Of a stretch of 7,628 nucleotides of DNA, positions 1-6,156 are shown piece after piece; positions within the stretch are counted from its first letter, which is position 1, and the number at the start of each line of letters is the position of its first letter. The stretch is from positions 1-7,628 of the forward strand of contig JAAEOI010000636.1 of the NCBI GenBank assembly GCA_024244665.1, given 5' to 3'. Under the pieces are notes generated by a model, which saw only the letters and a program-made list of their open reading frames with translations, was not told the DNA's origin and made no database searches. Origin of the DNA: Bacteroidota bacterium (GTDB lineage Bacteria > Bacteroidota > Bacteroidia > Bacteroidales > GCA-2748055). Position numbers and translations under genes: made by a program.

Positions 1-154
1 TATTGCTCTGAACGGATATACCCCTGAAAGCGTATTCGCCAACCAGGCAGAATGTGATTTCGAACTCTTGGATACAAGTGAGCTCTTGGCCAGGATTACC
101 ATACACTCTGATACTACAGAGGAGGTTTTATGGGAAGTGAAGTTTGTGAATTAG
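1..154 (+). CDS. 3' end of an unrecognised gene (repeat copy 1)
   Basis: This is the C-terminal end of a plus-strand reading frame that enters from the left edge (codons start at base 2) and stops at TAG 152-154, giving about 50 visible residues. The protein contains GYTPESVFANQAECDFELL and ends in VLWEVKFVN. I do not recognise the family. The reason to regard it as coding is that the same frame is open in the second copy at 985-1173, with similar protein sequence. Between the copies, 2 of 7 base changes are silent and 5 change a residue (T/S, T/A, E/G, V/M, N/K), which suggests weak constraint in at least one copy. Because the upstream part is outside the window, I cannot say whether this is the end of an intact gene or another fragment. 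It runs towards the toxin gene, which is on the opposite strand; the 68 bases between them hold no clear terminator. Confidence 0.55.
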   Translation, partial: IALNGYTPESVFANQAECDFELLDTSELLARITIHSDTTEEVLWEVKFVN

Positions 155-165
155 GAGATCTGTTG
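11..165 (+). repeat. Direct repeat, copy 1 (left of the toxin-antitoxin pair)
   Basis: This block matches 1030-1184 at a constant offset of 1019 bases, with 7 mismatches in 155 positions and no gaps by hand alignment. The match runs through the stop codon and 11 bases of non-coding sequence (ending GGAGATCTGTTG), then stops abruptly. To the left only 10 bases are visible and 5 of the first 9 match, so the true left boundary cannot be set from this window. Confidence 0.93.
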
Positions 166-222
166 CTAGAAGCATCAATTTATCTAACTGGAGCAGCATA
201 GACTGATAGATAGGGCAATTGC

Positions 223-654
223 TTAACTGATCTGGGACTTTTCTTTGGAAGTCAAATACTCTTCTGCTGTCATAATAGGAATTTTTGCTTGCTTAAAGCC
301 CCTTAAATCGCGAGTTATGATGATATCTTGATTATTCTCAACTGCTGTGTAGTATTGTAGCCCATCTTCGAAGTCCTCAAAGTCCTCATCGTTCAAAGCT
401 AGATCCACAATTTTTTCATTTAGCGACAGGATTTTTACTAGAATCTTGAATTTCCGTAGAATCTCGCGAGCTTCCTTAGCAGATTTTAGTCGAGTTAAGA
501 TATAATTAGTATTTGCAAAAGTTAATGAACTGACTGTCAACTTAATTTTATGCTTATCAGCCAGAGAAAAAACCTGTGCAGCACTTTTATAAAAGGGCTC
601 TCTTTTAGCAAGTAAATCCAGGGCAATATTGGTGTCAATCAGTAATTTACTCAT
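223..654 (-). CDS. PIN-domain toxin, VapC-like ribonuclease (PIN_3 type)
   Basis: This 143-residue protein is a single PIN domain, the usual length for a VapC-type toxin. VapC toxins are Mg2+-dependent ribonucleases that typically cut tRNA or rRNA and are held inactive by their antitoxin. The expected acidic active-site residues are visible: D7 in LLIDTNIALDLL near the N-terminus, D97 in the FEDGLQYYTA motif and D116 in IIITRDLRGF. The FxDxLQ pattern and the ending PIMTAEEYL are typical of the PIN_3 (PF13470) group common in Bacteroidota. The start is ATG at 652-654, which overlaps the antitoxin stop as ATGA, so the two are translationally coupled. The stop is TAA at 223-225. All key residues are present and the frame is intact, so it is probably functional; its RNA target cannot be predicted. 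The gene appears more AT-rich than the glycosidase operon nearby, consistent with separate origin. Fold and role are fairly sure; cognate pairing is inferred from the overlap. Confidence 0.9.
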   Translation of the reverse strand: MSKLLIDTNIALDLLAKREPFYKSAAQVFSLADKHKIKLTVSSLTFANTNYILTRLKSAKEAREILRKFKILVKILSLNEKIVDLALNDEDFEDFEDGLQYYTAVENNQDIIITRDLRGFKQAKIPIMTAEEYLTSKEKSQIS

Positions 655-896
655 TTGTACTTCTCAATTAAGTAGTCCGTATACTCTTGCTTGTAATCGA
701 AATCCTTACCCAAATCAATCACCCCACTTAAACTTTCAACTAGTGGGGTGATTTCTATGCCCTTACCCTTTTGTGAAATCAATGAGGCTAAGTATGATTC
801 AATCAAGCGAGAAAGACTTATCTTCTGCGATTTTGCATACTCCTTAGCTTTTTCGATCACATGTTTGTCTACGTTCAAAGTCAATTTAGTATCCAT
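651..896 (-). CDS. VapB-like antitoxin, DUF6364 / ribbon-helix-helix type
   Basis: This 81-residue protein precedes the PIN toxin and overlaps it by 4 bases. The N-terminus reads as a ribbon-helix-helix DNA-binding domain: a short strand TKLTLNVD (residues 3-10), a helix around 11-23 and a second helix around 27-42 (SLSRLIESYLASLI). A C-terminal tail (about 48-81) carries PLVESLSGVIDL and ends in EYTDYLIEKYK, a pattern I associate with the DUF6364 antitoxins of Bacteroidota. In such pairs the N-terminal domain binds its own promoter as a dimer and the tail wraps and blocks the toxin. The start is ATG 894-896; the AGAGG upstream is only one base from ATG, so it is not a good ribosome site. The palindromic region at 910-980 is the natural operator for autorepression, alone or with the toxin. 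The family assignment is from memory of the pattern; the antitoxin role follows from gene order. Confidence 0.85.
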   Translation of the reverse strand: MDTKLTLNVDKHVIEKAKEYAKSQKISLSRLIESYLASLISQKGKGIEITPLVESLSGVIDLGKDFDYKQEYTDYLIEKYK

Positions 897-909
897 GCCT
901 CTGTATATT

Positions 910-980
910 TACGTACAAAATTACTGAAACGCTACGTAAATGTCAATATTTCACGTGCAAATTTGACATTTTGTTACGTA
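910..980. promoter_or_regulatory. Predicted operator: palindrome plus repeated ACGT-core sites
   Basis: An interrupted palindrome runs from 938 to 971: the arm AAATGTCAA (938-946) is the exact reverse complement of TTGACATTT (963-971), and the centre at 954.5 coincides with the hexamer CACGTG (952-957). TACGTA occurs at 910-915, 933-938 and 975-980, the last within the 8-base palindrome TTACGTAA (974-981). The centres of the four ACGT hexamers are spaced 23, 19 and 23 bases apart. This density of symmetric sites over the promoter fits cooperative binding by a ribbon-helix-helix antitoxin or its toxin complex. Binding itself is inferred. Confidence 0.6.
916..946 (-). promoter_or_regulatory. 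Predicted Bacteroidota-type promoter of the antitoxin-toxin pair
   Basis: On the minus strand TAATTTTG (bases 923 to 916) matches the Bacteroidota -7 consensus TAnnTTTG exactly. A TTG (946 to 944, within ATTGACA) lies 20 bases upstream, fitting the -33 element. The -7 element ends about 20 bases before the antitoxin ATG. The -33 element lies inside one arm of the palindrome at 938-971, so a repressor bound there would block transcription. Confidence 0.65.
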
Positions 981-984
981 ATCC

Positions 985-1173
985 GTGTTGTCAAATGAGA
1001 TCACAAGTTACTTTGCCTGGATGATTCGGAATGGATATAGCCCTGAAAGCGTATTTGCCAACCAGGCAGAATGTGATTTCGAACTCTTGGATGCAAGTGA
1101 GCTCTTGGCCAGGATTACCATACACTCTGATACTACAGAGGAGGTTTTATGGGGAATGAAGTTTGTGAAATAG
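985..1173 (+). pseudogene. Probable 3' gene fragment (repeat copy 2)
   Basis: This short plus-strand frame ends at TAG 1171-1173 and encodes the same C-terminal sequence as the frame ending at 154: it contains NGYSPESVFANQAECDFELL and ends in WGMKFVK. An in-frame TAA at 979-981 limits it to at most 63 codons. The only plausible starts are GTG at 985 or ATG at 1021, neither with a visible ribosome binding site, and the frame begins right next to the antitoxin operator. I therefore read it as a 5'-truncated gene remnant rather than a working gene; a genuine 62-residue protein from GTG 985 is the alternative. It converges on the M28 peptidase gene, whose stop is 18 bases away. I do not recognise the family. 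Deciding between fragment and gene depends on the length of copy 1, which lies outside the window. Confidence 0.5.
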
Positions 1174-1184
1174 GAGATCTGTTG
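1030..1184 (+). repeat. Direct repeat, copy 2 (right of the toxin-antitoxin pair)
   Basis: This is the second copy of the block at 11-165, about 95 percent identical and in the same orientation. The match ends at GGAGATCTGTTG (1173-1184), after which the copies differ at once. The M28 peptidase stop codon begins only 7 bases further on, so the repeat edge also marks the edge of the operon. Confidence 0.93.
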
Positions 1185-1191
1185 TATTGTA

Positions 1192-2487
1192 TTATCTGCC
1201 TGCTTCCTGTTTTTGAAGTTCCGTGGTAAGATCAATGGTAAGTTTAAACAGGTTCTCATATCCATATAGAGCCAGTTTATCCACTGTATCATAGATATTG
1301 TGTATTCCGGCTGACTGTCCTTTGGTCAGGAAAAAGATTGCCGGAACCTCTTTTTTGTGAAAAGGCCAGTGATCACTGTTAGCAGTTCCCGGCTTCTCCT
1401 CCACCTCCTTCATATAGTGCTTCTCCTCATTGATCTTCTGTACAATGGCTGCCTCTAAAGGTCGCTGTTGGGCATTGAACAAAATCACACCATTCTGCCC
1501 GGTTCCGACCATATCCAGATTGATCGCCAGTTTTATCTTCTCAAGCGGAAAAAGGGGATTGTTTACGTAATTCGTAGAACCCATAAGACCTCTCTCCTCC
1601 CCGCTAAATAGCATAAAGGCGATGGAGTAGTAGGGCTTCTCTCCGCTTGCAAAATGACGTGCAAGGTCCAGGACCATGGCTGTACCACTGCCATTATCAG
1701 AGGCGCCGGGAAAATAATTGCCTTCACCAAATGATCCACACATATCATAGTGGGCAGTGAAAACAATATACTTGTCAGTCTGGCCCGGAATAAAACCAAT
1801 TACATTGCTGGTGGGGTACTTGTCATAGTATTTGTTTTTCACATTGATCTCAACCGTACCTATATGAGGAGGCATTGCCTCCCTGCTAAGCTGTATATGA
1901 GCTACAGGCAGAGGTTCACTTCCAACCCGCCCGATAGGAGTTCTGGGATACACCTCTATTAAACCGGAGATTCCCAGCTTACCCTCAAGCGCAAGTGATT
2001 TAACAAAACGATATAGTTCAGGATTATTTAGTCCCAGGGAATCTAAAATCACCACCCTGTTTTTTCCTGCCTCTTCCATTGCATCAAATAATCGCCTGGG
2101 ATTCTTCATTAAGGGGGCGTCAATGAACAGGGGTTTAAAGCTGCCTGATAAAGAACCGCTGGAAGCATTCATCATAAAATCTTTTCCGAATTCCAGCTGT
2201 TCACCATTAATCTTCACTGAAACTTCTTCAAGGCTATTTACATTAAAGGAATAATGTTGCAAATAGTCCTTTTCAAATGAGCTCAATCCATGATTCGTAA
2301 ATTGATCGCTCAGGTAAGCAGCAGCCAGATTATCACCCTTATTGTAATATGCCCTACCGTGAAACTCAGGGCTGCATAAACGGTCGAGTTGTTTTCTGAC
2401 ATACTGGATATCCTGTGCGCTGCTCTGAAAAAAAGACAGAAGTAATAAGGCCACAAAAAGTTGTGCCTGGAAAATATTCTTTTTCAT
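1192..2487 (-). CDS. Secreted M28 family zinc peptidase
   Basis: This 431-residue exported metallopeptidase is the last gene of the operon. Residues 1-24 form a Sec signal peptide (MKKN, then a hydrophobic run LFVALLLLSFF, with likely cleavage after SSA). Residues about 105-215 look like the protease-associated (PA-like) insert common in M28 enzymes. The catalytic domain follows with every expected residue: H246 and D248 in TAHYD, the metal-bridging D264 in GASDNGSG, E297 (general base) and E298 (ligand) in SGEERG, D325 in NLDMVG, and H396 in GIHNIYDT. M28 enzymes are usually aminopeptidases or carboxypeptidases that release single residues or cleave related amide bonds; the exact substrate cannot be read. 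The start ATG 2485-2487 lies 11 bases after the aminotransferase stop, with AGG directly before ATG. The stop is TAA 1192-1194, and no hairpin terminator is visible beyond it. Family is near certain; role in the glycan pathway is inferred from operon position. Confidence 0.93.
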   Translation of the reverse strand: MKKNIFQAQLFVALLLLSFFQSSAQDIQYVRKQLDRLCSPEFHGRAYYNKGDNLAAAYLSDQFTNHGLSSFEKDYLQHYSFNVNSLEEVSVKINGEQLEFGKDFMMNASSGSLSGSFKPLFIDAPLMKNPRRLFDAMEEAGKNRVVILDSLGLNNPELYRFVKSLALEGKLGISGLIEVYPRTPIGRVGSEPLPVAHIQLSREAMPPHIGTVEINVKNKYYDKYPTSNVIGFIPGQTDKYIVFTAHYDMCGSFGEGNYFPGASDNGSGTAMVLDLARHFASGEKPYYSIAFMLFSGEERGLMGSTNYVNNPLFPLEKIKLAINLDMVGTGQNGVILFNAQQRPLEAAIVQKINEEKHYMKEVEEKPGTANSDHWPFHKKEVPAIFFLTKGQSAGIHNIYDTVDKLALYGYENLFKLTIDLTTELQKQEAGR

Positions 2488-2498
2488 CCTGATGGGTT

Positions 2499-3788
2499 TT
2501 ATAGTGAGCGAAGAACATTGAGAGTCCTGTCAATCTCATCTTCATTATTGTAAATATGAAGAGAATGTCTGATTAACTCTCCATCCTGTTTTCTGGGTCG
2601 AAGCTTTTCCCGCTCCCATAATATACCCTGCAACTCCAATCCGCTAATGCCATTGACACCATAAGTCGTAACTCCCGCACACATATCAGGGTGTGTGGAT
2701 GAGTAAATTGTGACATTGTTGATTGACTTCAATCCGGATCTGAGGTAATCGCCCAGGTATTTTATTCTGTTTAGCCACTTATCAGGGCCAATAATGGTGT
2801 TGTAAAAATTTAATGAGGCTTCTAATCCGCTTAATACGGCAGTGTTTCCTGTGCCTGTTTGCGTTAGCCGGAAACCATGATCTTCCTGATTATCCCATTG
2901 ATAACTTGCTATTGTGGTCCAGATCTCAGGCATTCTTTCTTTTCGGATATATAATATACCACTTCCTGCGGGAGCCAGTAACCATTTATGAAGACTTGCA
3001 TAATATGCGTCGCAACCAATATCCTTTACATCCACCTTTATCTGGCCTGGGGCCTGTGCACCATCCAGAACTGTGAAAATACCTCGCTTTCTTGCCTCCG
3101 TGCAGATCTCCTTTACCGGCAAAACAACGCCGTAAACTGATACGATATGAGGAATTGCTATTACCCTGGTACGGCTGGTTACTTCTTTGAAAATATTCCG
3201 CACTATTTCATCCGGATCATTGGCAGGAACAGGCATTTTGACTTGCTTATAGATGCATCCTCTTCTTTTAGCCAAAAGCTTCCAGGCAGCAAATCCGCCA
3301 CCATGCTCCTGGTCTGTATTCAGAAGCTCATCTCCTTTTTTTAAATCAAGCCCGTTGGCAACATAATTCATGCCATTAGTGGCATTCTGTGTGATGGCAA
3401 TCTCCTCGAAATCAGCATGTATCAGATTCCCTATTTCTGTCCGCAAGGATTCATATTCAAAATAACCTGTCAACAATCGCGGGCCAGCGTCCAGGTAATC
3501 TGTTTCAGCAGCATGAATTGAATTTTCACGCAGATTTTCCATCATTCTGCTTATGGTATAGTCCGGCATTGGACCCAGGGTTGCATTATTGAAATAGGTT
3601 TGACCCTGCTTGAGAGGAAACTGCATTCTGACTGCCTTCCAGTATTCTGCTTCCGAAAGTGAATCTTTCTGTTTCTGGAACGATTCAAGAGAATTGTCAC
3701 CGGATGATAAACCATATACAGAATTTAACGGTAACACCGCCAGAGATGATAAAGCAGTATTTCGAAGGAATTTTCTACGAGAGCTCAT
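2499..3788 (-). CDS. Tat-exported class V aminotransferase-fold PLP enzyme (isopenicillin N epimerase-like)
   Basis: This 429-residue protein (from ATG 3786-3788) is a fold-type I PLP enzyme of aminotransferase class V, closest in pattern to the isopenicillin N epimerase/cysteine desulfurase-like group. The PLP lysine is K268 in SLHKWLLAPAGSG, D242 in VLDGAQAPGQ would contact the pyridine nitrogen, H162 in DQEHGGGF would stack on the cofactor, and R407 in IRHSLHIYNNEDEID is the likely substrate-carboxylate arginine. The N-terminus is a twin-arginine signal: SSRRKFLRNTALSSLAVLPL, with RRKFL matching the Tat motif. A longer frame to TTG 3815 exists, but it puts nine polar residues before the Tat motif and uses a weaker start. 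With ATG 3788 the gene overlaps the upstream glycosidase by 14 bases, so translation is probably coupled. The substrate may be an amino acid or amino sugar; epimerase, lyase, desulfurase or transaminase activity cannot be separated by eye. The fold is sure, the reaction unknown. Confidence 0.88.
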   Translation of the reverse strand: MSSRRKFLRNTALSSLAVLPLNSVYGLSSGDNSLESFQKQKDSLSEAEYWKAVRMQFPLKQGQTYFNNATLGPMPDYTISRMMENLRENSIHAAETDYLDAGPRLLTGYFEYESLRTEIGNLIHADFEEIAITQNATNGMNYVANGLDLKKGDELLNTDQEHGGGFAAWKLLAKRRGCIYKQVKMPVPANDPDEIVRNIFKEVTSRTRVIAIPHIVSVYGVVLPVKEICTEARKRGIFTVLDGAQAPGQIKVDVKDIGCDAYYASLHKWLLAPAGSGILYIRKERMPEIWTTIASYQWDNQEDHGFRLTQTGTGNTAVLSGLEASLNFYNTIIGPDKWLNRIKYLGDYLRSGLKSINNVTIYSSTHPDMCAGVTTYGVNGISGLELQGILWEREKLRPRKQDGELIRHSLHIYNNEDEIDRTLNVLRSL

Positions 3789-6153
3789 TTGAATGATTGA
3801 GTTTATGATTTCCAAAATGGTTTTTCTGATTCATATCCATTGGCAGAGGATTTATCGTAAGGTCTGGTTTGAGATCCCGGGGATATAAGATAAGCTCTTC
3901 CCCCTTTTTCAGAGGGATTTGATAGCAGCCCTCACCGACCTCTTCTAACTCCCTGCCATCCGGATTCCATATTTCCGGCTTTCCGTCTATTGAGGGTTTG
4001 ATTATACAGGGCTCACCTGCCAGACTCTTGATCCGAACAAATTCCGTCTTTCCGGCCTTCCTGCTTGCACTGACAAGGAAGGCTCCTTCAGCCCTGTAAT
4101 TATGAAATGCCACATCCTGCCAATCGTCCGGCAGGGCAGGGAATACCCTGATTTTGTCACCCCAGCTTTGAAGCAACATATCCTGTACACAGGTATTGTA
4201 GCTGAGTGATGTTTCTATGCATGGAGTAGCCAGGTAGTATATCCCGTTTTTCCCAAGCGTCTCATTTCCGGTATCACTGTAGAGGATATAGTTCATTCTC
4301 TTATGGGCAAGATTCCCCAGACCCAGTGCAGCTGCTACAGGAGATGAGTGTGAAGCTCCCATCATAACCGCCCATGCAGGCTCGTAATTTCTGACTGATT
4401 TCTCCAGCAATTCAATATCATCACTGTTCTCAATATTCTCAATGTATAAGGGATAAATCATCATGAGATGGGACATATGTCTATGATCCAGGGGCCCCGT
4501 CTGATCGGCTCCCATCCTGTATCCGTATTCATCAGTTGGATAGTCCGCCAGGTTGTTTCTGATGCGCTTCCATTCAGGGATCAGAGGATCATCAATATCC
4601 AGGATAGTGCAGGTCTCAATAAGCCTCTGACAGCCCCATTTAAATAGTGCAAGATCCATGTTGCAATCGCTTGTATTATCGAGCTCGGGAGAGTATGTTG
4701 GGGGAAGATGGAGTTTCCCGTCGTCGCCTTCATACATCAGGTGCCTGTACAGGTTAATGCTCCTTTTCAGAATTGGAAATAATTTATCCCTGAGCAAATC
4801 ATTATCCATGGTGTAGCGGTAATGAAGCCAGCAGTTATTGAGTAACCAGGGAAGGCAACCTACCATTTCACTATATCTTCCGTCTCCATCTCTTTTCCCC
4901 TTCATGTCGAATGCTGTAGCAAGAGGGAGTAATGCAGAATCTTCCTGCCACTCTTCGGGAACTACATTGTCAATAAGGTTCTGCCGGTTGCGGTGTATTG
5001 ATTCCACGAGTGCTTCTCCAAGATGGAGCCTGTTAGCGGTATAAACCGGGAAATGAACGGTTTGCGTATTAAAATCATGAGTGCTGTAAGGCCAGGGACC
5101 ACCGGAGCTCCACATACCGGGTGTGTCAATATACTGGGCATCCGGCCTGGTGCAACATGCAAGCCGATATACATTTGTCCAGTAAAAAGTCTGACCGACA
5201 CTATCCGGAAACGTAACGAAACTTTCGGGATAATAATCATGCCACCACTCCTGGTGTTTTGTAATCCATGATTCAGTATCATTCTCTATTGCTTCCTGAG
5301 CCTTTTTAATAGTATTATGGGATTTGGTTTTCGAGCTCTTTTCAGGAAATGAGTTTTCGATGTTTACCAGGAATGTACCATGTGTGTTACCTGACCTTTT
5401 ATCCAGCCAGGCCGTTGCATAATCACCTCCAGCTGTCAGGTCCTGAAGGCTTACTGAGATTTCTCCCATGGATGTGATCTCATTTTCAGGATTCTTTAGC
5501 TTTTTGTAGGGTGCATAGGCCTGACCATAACTCTTACTACCCGGATCTCCGCCCCTTGAGGACTTAGCTTCAAAGGGAAACCATTGCCATTCGGATAATT
5601 CTTCAGTACCTGTACATTTAAGCCCGGTATAGATAACATCATCAAACCTGTGTACCAGGTGGTGAAAGGATATACTCCCCAGGTTTGTATTAATACTTCC
5701 TCTGAGTTCTGCATTATAAATATCCTGCCGGAGGTGACAATCGATGATATCACCTTTTGGCTCGAGAAGAAAATATCCAATCTGATATCTTGGACTGCTG
5801 TAGGCAGGCCAACCAAAAGTATGATCATTATGGTCGTGTACATCGGATCTGAATACCTGCAGACGTATTTTATTATCTTCTACCCAGAGCATTGATCCAA
5901 GAAGCCCGTTCCCGAAGTGAGGTGCTTCTTTCATCTCAGAGGGGACTTTCTTCCAGATCAGATCATGATCTTTCATCATTGCCTTCCAGTCAATCTGAAG
6001 CTTTATATCAGATTTTACTGAGCTCCTGTTTTGCGATCTGTTGCCTGAGTCACAGGATTCAAATACAAAGGCAGATCCCGGCAGGGCCATAGCCCCAATT
6101 GATGCACCTGCAGATTGTTTTATAAATTTGCGCCTGTCTATCCGTGTTTTCAT
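3775..6153 (-). CDS. Tat-exported GH95-like (alpha/alpha)6 glycoside hydrolase
   Basis: This 792-residue protein begins with a twin-arginine signal (DRRKFIKQSAGASIGAMAL, residues 6-24). C34 in FESC could be an atypical lipid anchor site. An N-terminal beta domain (about 60-280) includes HFGNGLLGSMLW, like the GNGxLG of family GH95. The (alpha/alpha)6 region (about 295-670) has the family landmarks: HDFNTQ (359-364), TYSPELDNTSDCNMD (486-500), DHRHMSHLMMIYPLY (556-570) and QDMLLQSWGDKIRVFPALPDDW (657-678), which also leads into a C-terminal beta domain. GH95 enzymes include inverting alpha-L-fucosidases and alpha-L-galactosidases. E490 (SPE) would be the acid. Where GH95 has an NxN pair this protein reads D360-F-N362, and the usual IDGNF reads IETSL with E647, so the substrate may differ. 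It begins 3 bases after the previous stop. About 30 polar residues follow the last domain, the final ones encoded within the overlap with the next gene. The clan is fairly sure, the specificity is not. Confidence 0.78.
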   Translation of the reverse strand: MKTRIDRRKFIKQSAGASIGAMALPGSAFVFESCDSGNRSQNRSSVKSDIKLQIDWKAMMKDHDLIWKKVPSEMKEAPHFGNGLLGSMLWVEDNKIRLQVFRSDVHDHNDHTFGWPAYSSPRYQIGYFLLEPKGDIIDCHLRQDIYNAELRGSINTNLGSISFHHLVHRFDDVIYTGLKCTGTEELSEWQWFPFEAKSSRGGDPGSKSYGQAYAPYKKLKNPENEITSMGEISVSLQDLTAGGDYATAWLDKRSGNTHGTFLVNIENSFPEKSSKTKSHNTIKKAQEAIENDTESWITKHQEWWHDYYPESFVTFPDSVGQTFYWTNVYRLACCTRPDAQYIDTPGMWSSGGPWPYSTHDFNTQTVHFPVYTANRLHLGEALVESIHRNRQNLIDNVVPEEWQEDSALLPLATAFDMKGKRDGDGRYSEMVGCLPWLLNNCWLHYRYTMDNDLLRDKLFPILKRSINLYRHLMYEGDDGKLHLPPTYSPELDNTSDCNMDLALFKWGCQRLIETCTILDIDDPLIPEWKRIRNNLADYPTDEYGYRMGADQTGPLDHRHMSHLMMIYPLYIENIENSDDIELLEKSVRNYEPAWAVMMGASHSSPVAAALGLGNLAHKRMNYILYSDTGNETLGKNGIYYLATPCIETSLSYNTCVQDMLLQSWGDKIRVFPALPDDWQDVAFHNYRAEGAFLVSASRKAGKTEFVRIKSLAGEPCIIKPSIDGKPEIWNPDGRELEEVGEGCYQIPLKKGEELILYPRDLKPDLTINPLPMDMNQKNHFGNHKLNHSNELS

Positions 6154-6156
6154 ACC

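Noticed and set aside
155..222. Terminator after the toxin gene
   Set aside because: Only an 8-base palindrome GCAATTGC (215-222) and scattered short repeats are present, without a stable stem and a following T run on either strand.
11..1184. Integron cassette or insertion sequence explanation for the repeats
   Set aside because: No attC-like core sites or folded imperfect inverted repeats, no transposase or integrase, and no short terminal inverted repeats were seen; the repeats are coding and much longer than target-site duplications.
1008..1292. Minus-strand frame of 94 codons across the end of the M28 gene and repeat copy 2
   Set aside because: It overlaps the M28 coding end in another frame and the conserved plus-strand frame of the repeat. 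Its protein has no family features.
3789..3815. Upstream TTG start for the PLP enzyme
   Set aside because: It would put nine residues before the Tat motif and lengthen the overlap with the preceding gene to 41 bases; ATG 3788 puts the RR pair at residues 4-5, as expected for a Tat signal.
4838..5271. Plus-strand open frames opposite the GH95-like gene, and similar ones at 1750-1962, 2813-3076, 5650-6298 and 6292-6633
   Set aside because: They lie inside well-supported minus-strand genes, show no recognisable domains and have low-complexity or arginine/proline-rich translations typical of antisense shadows.
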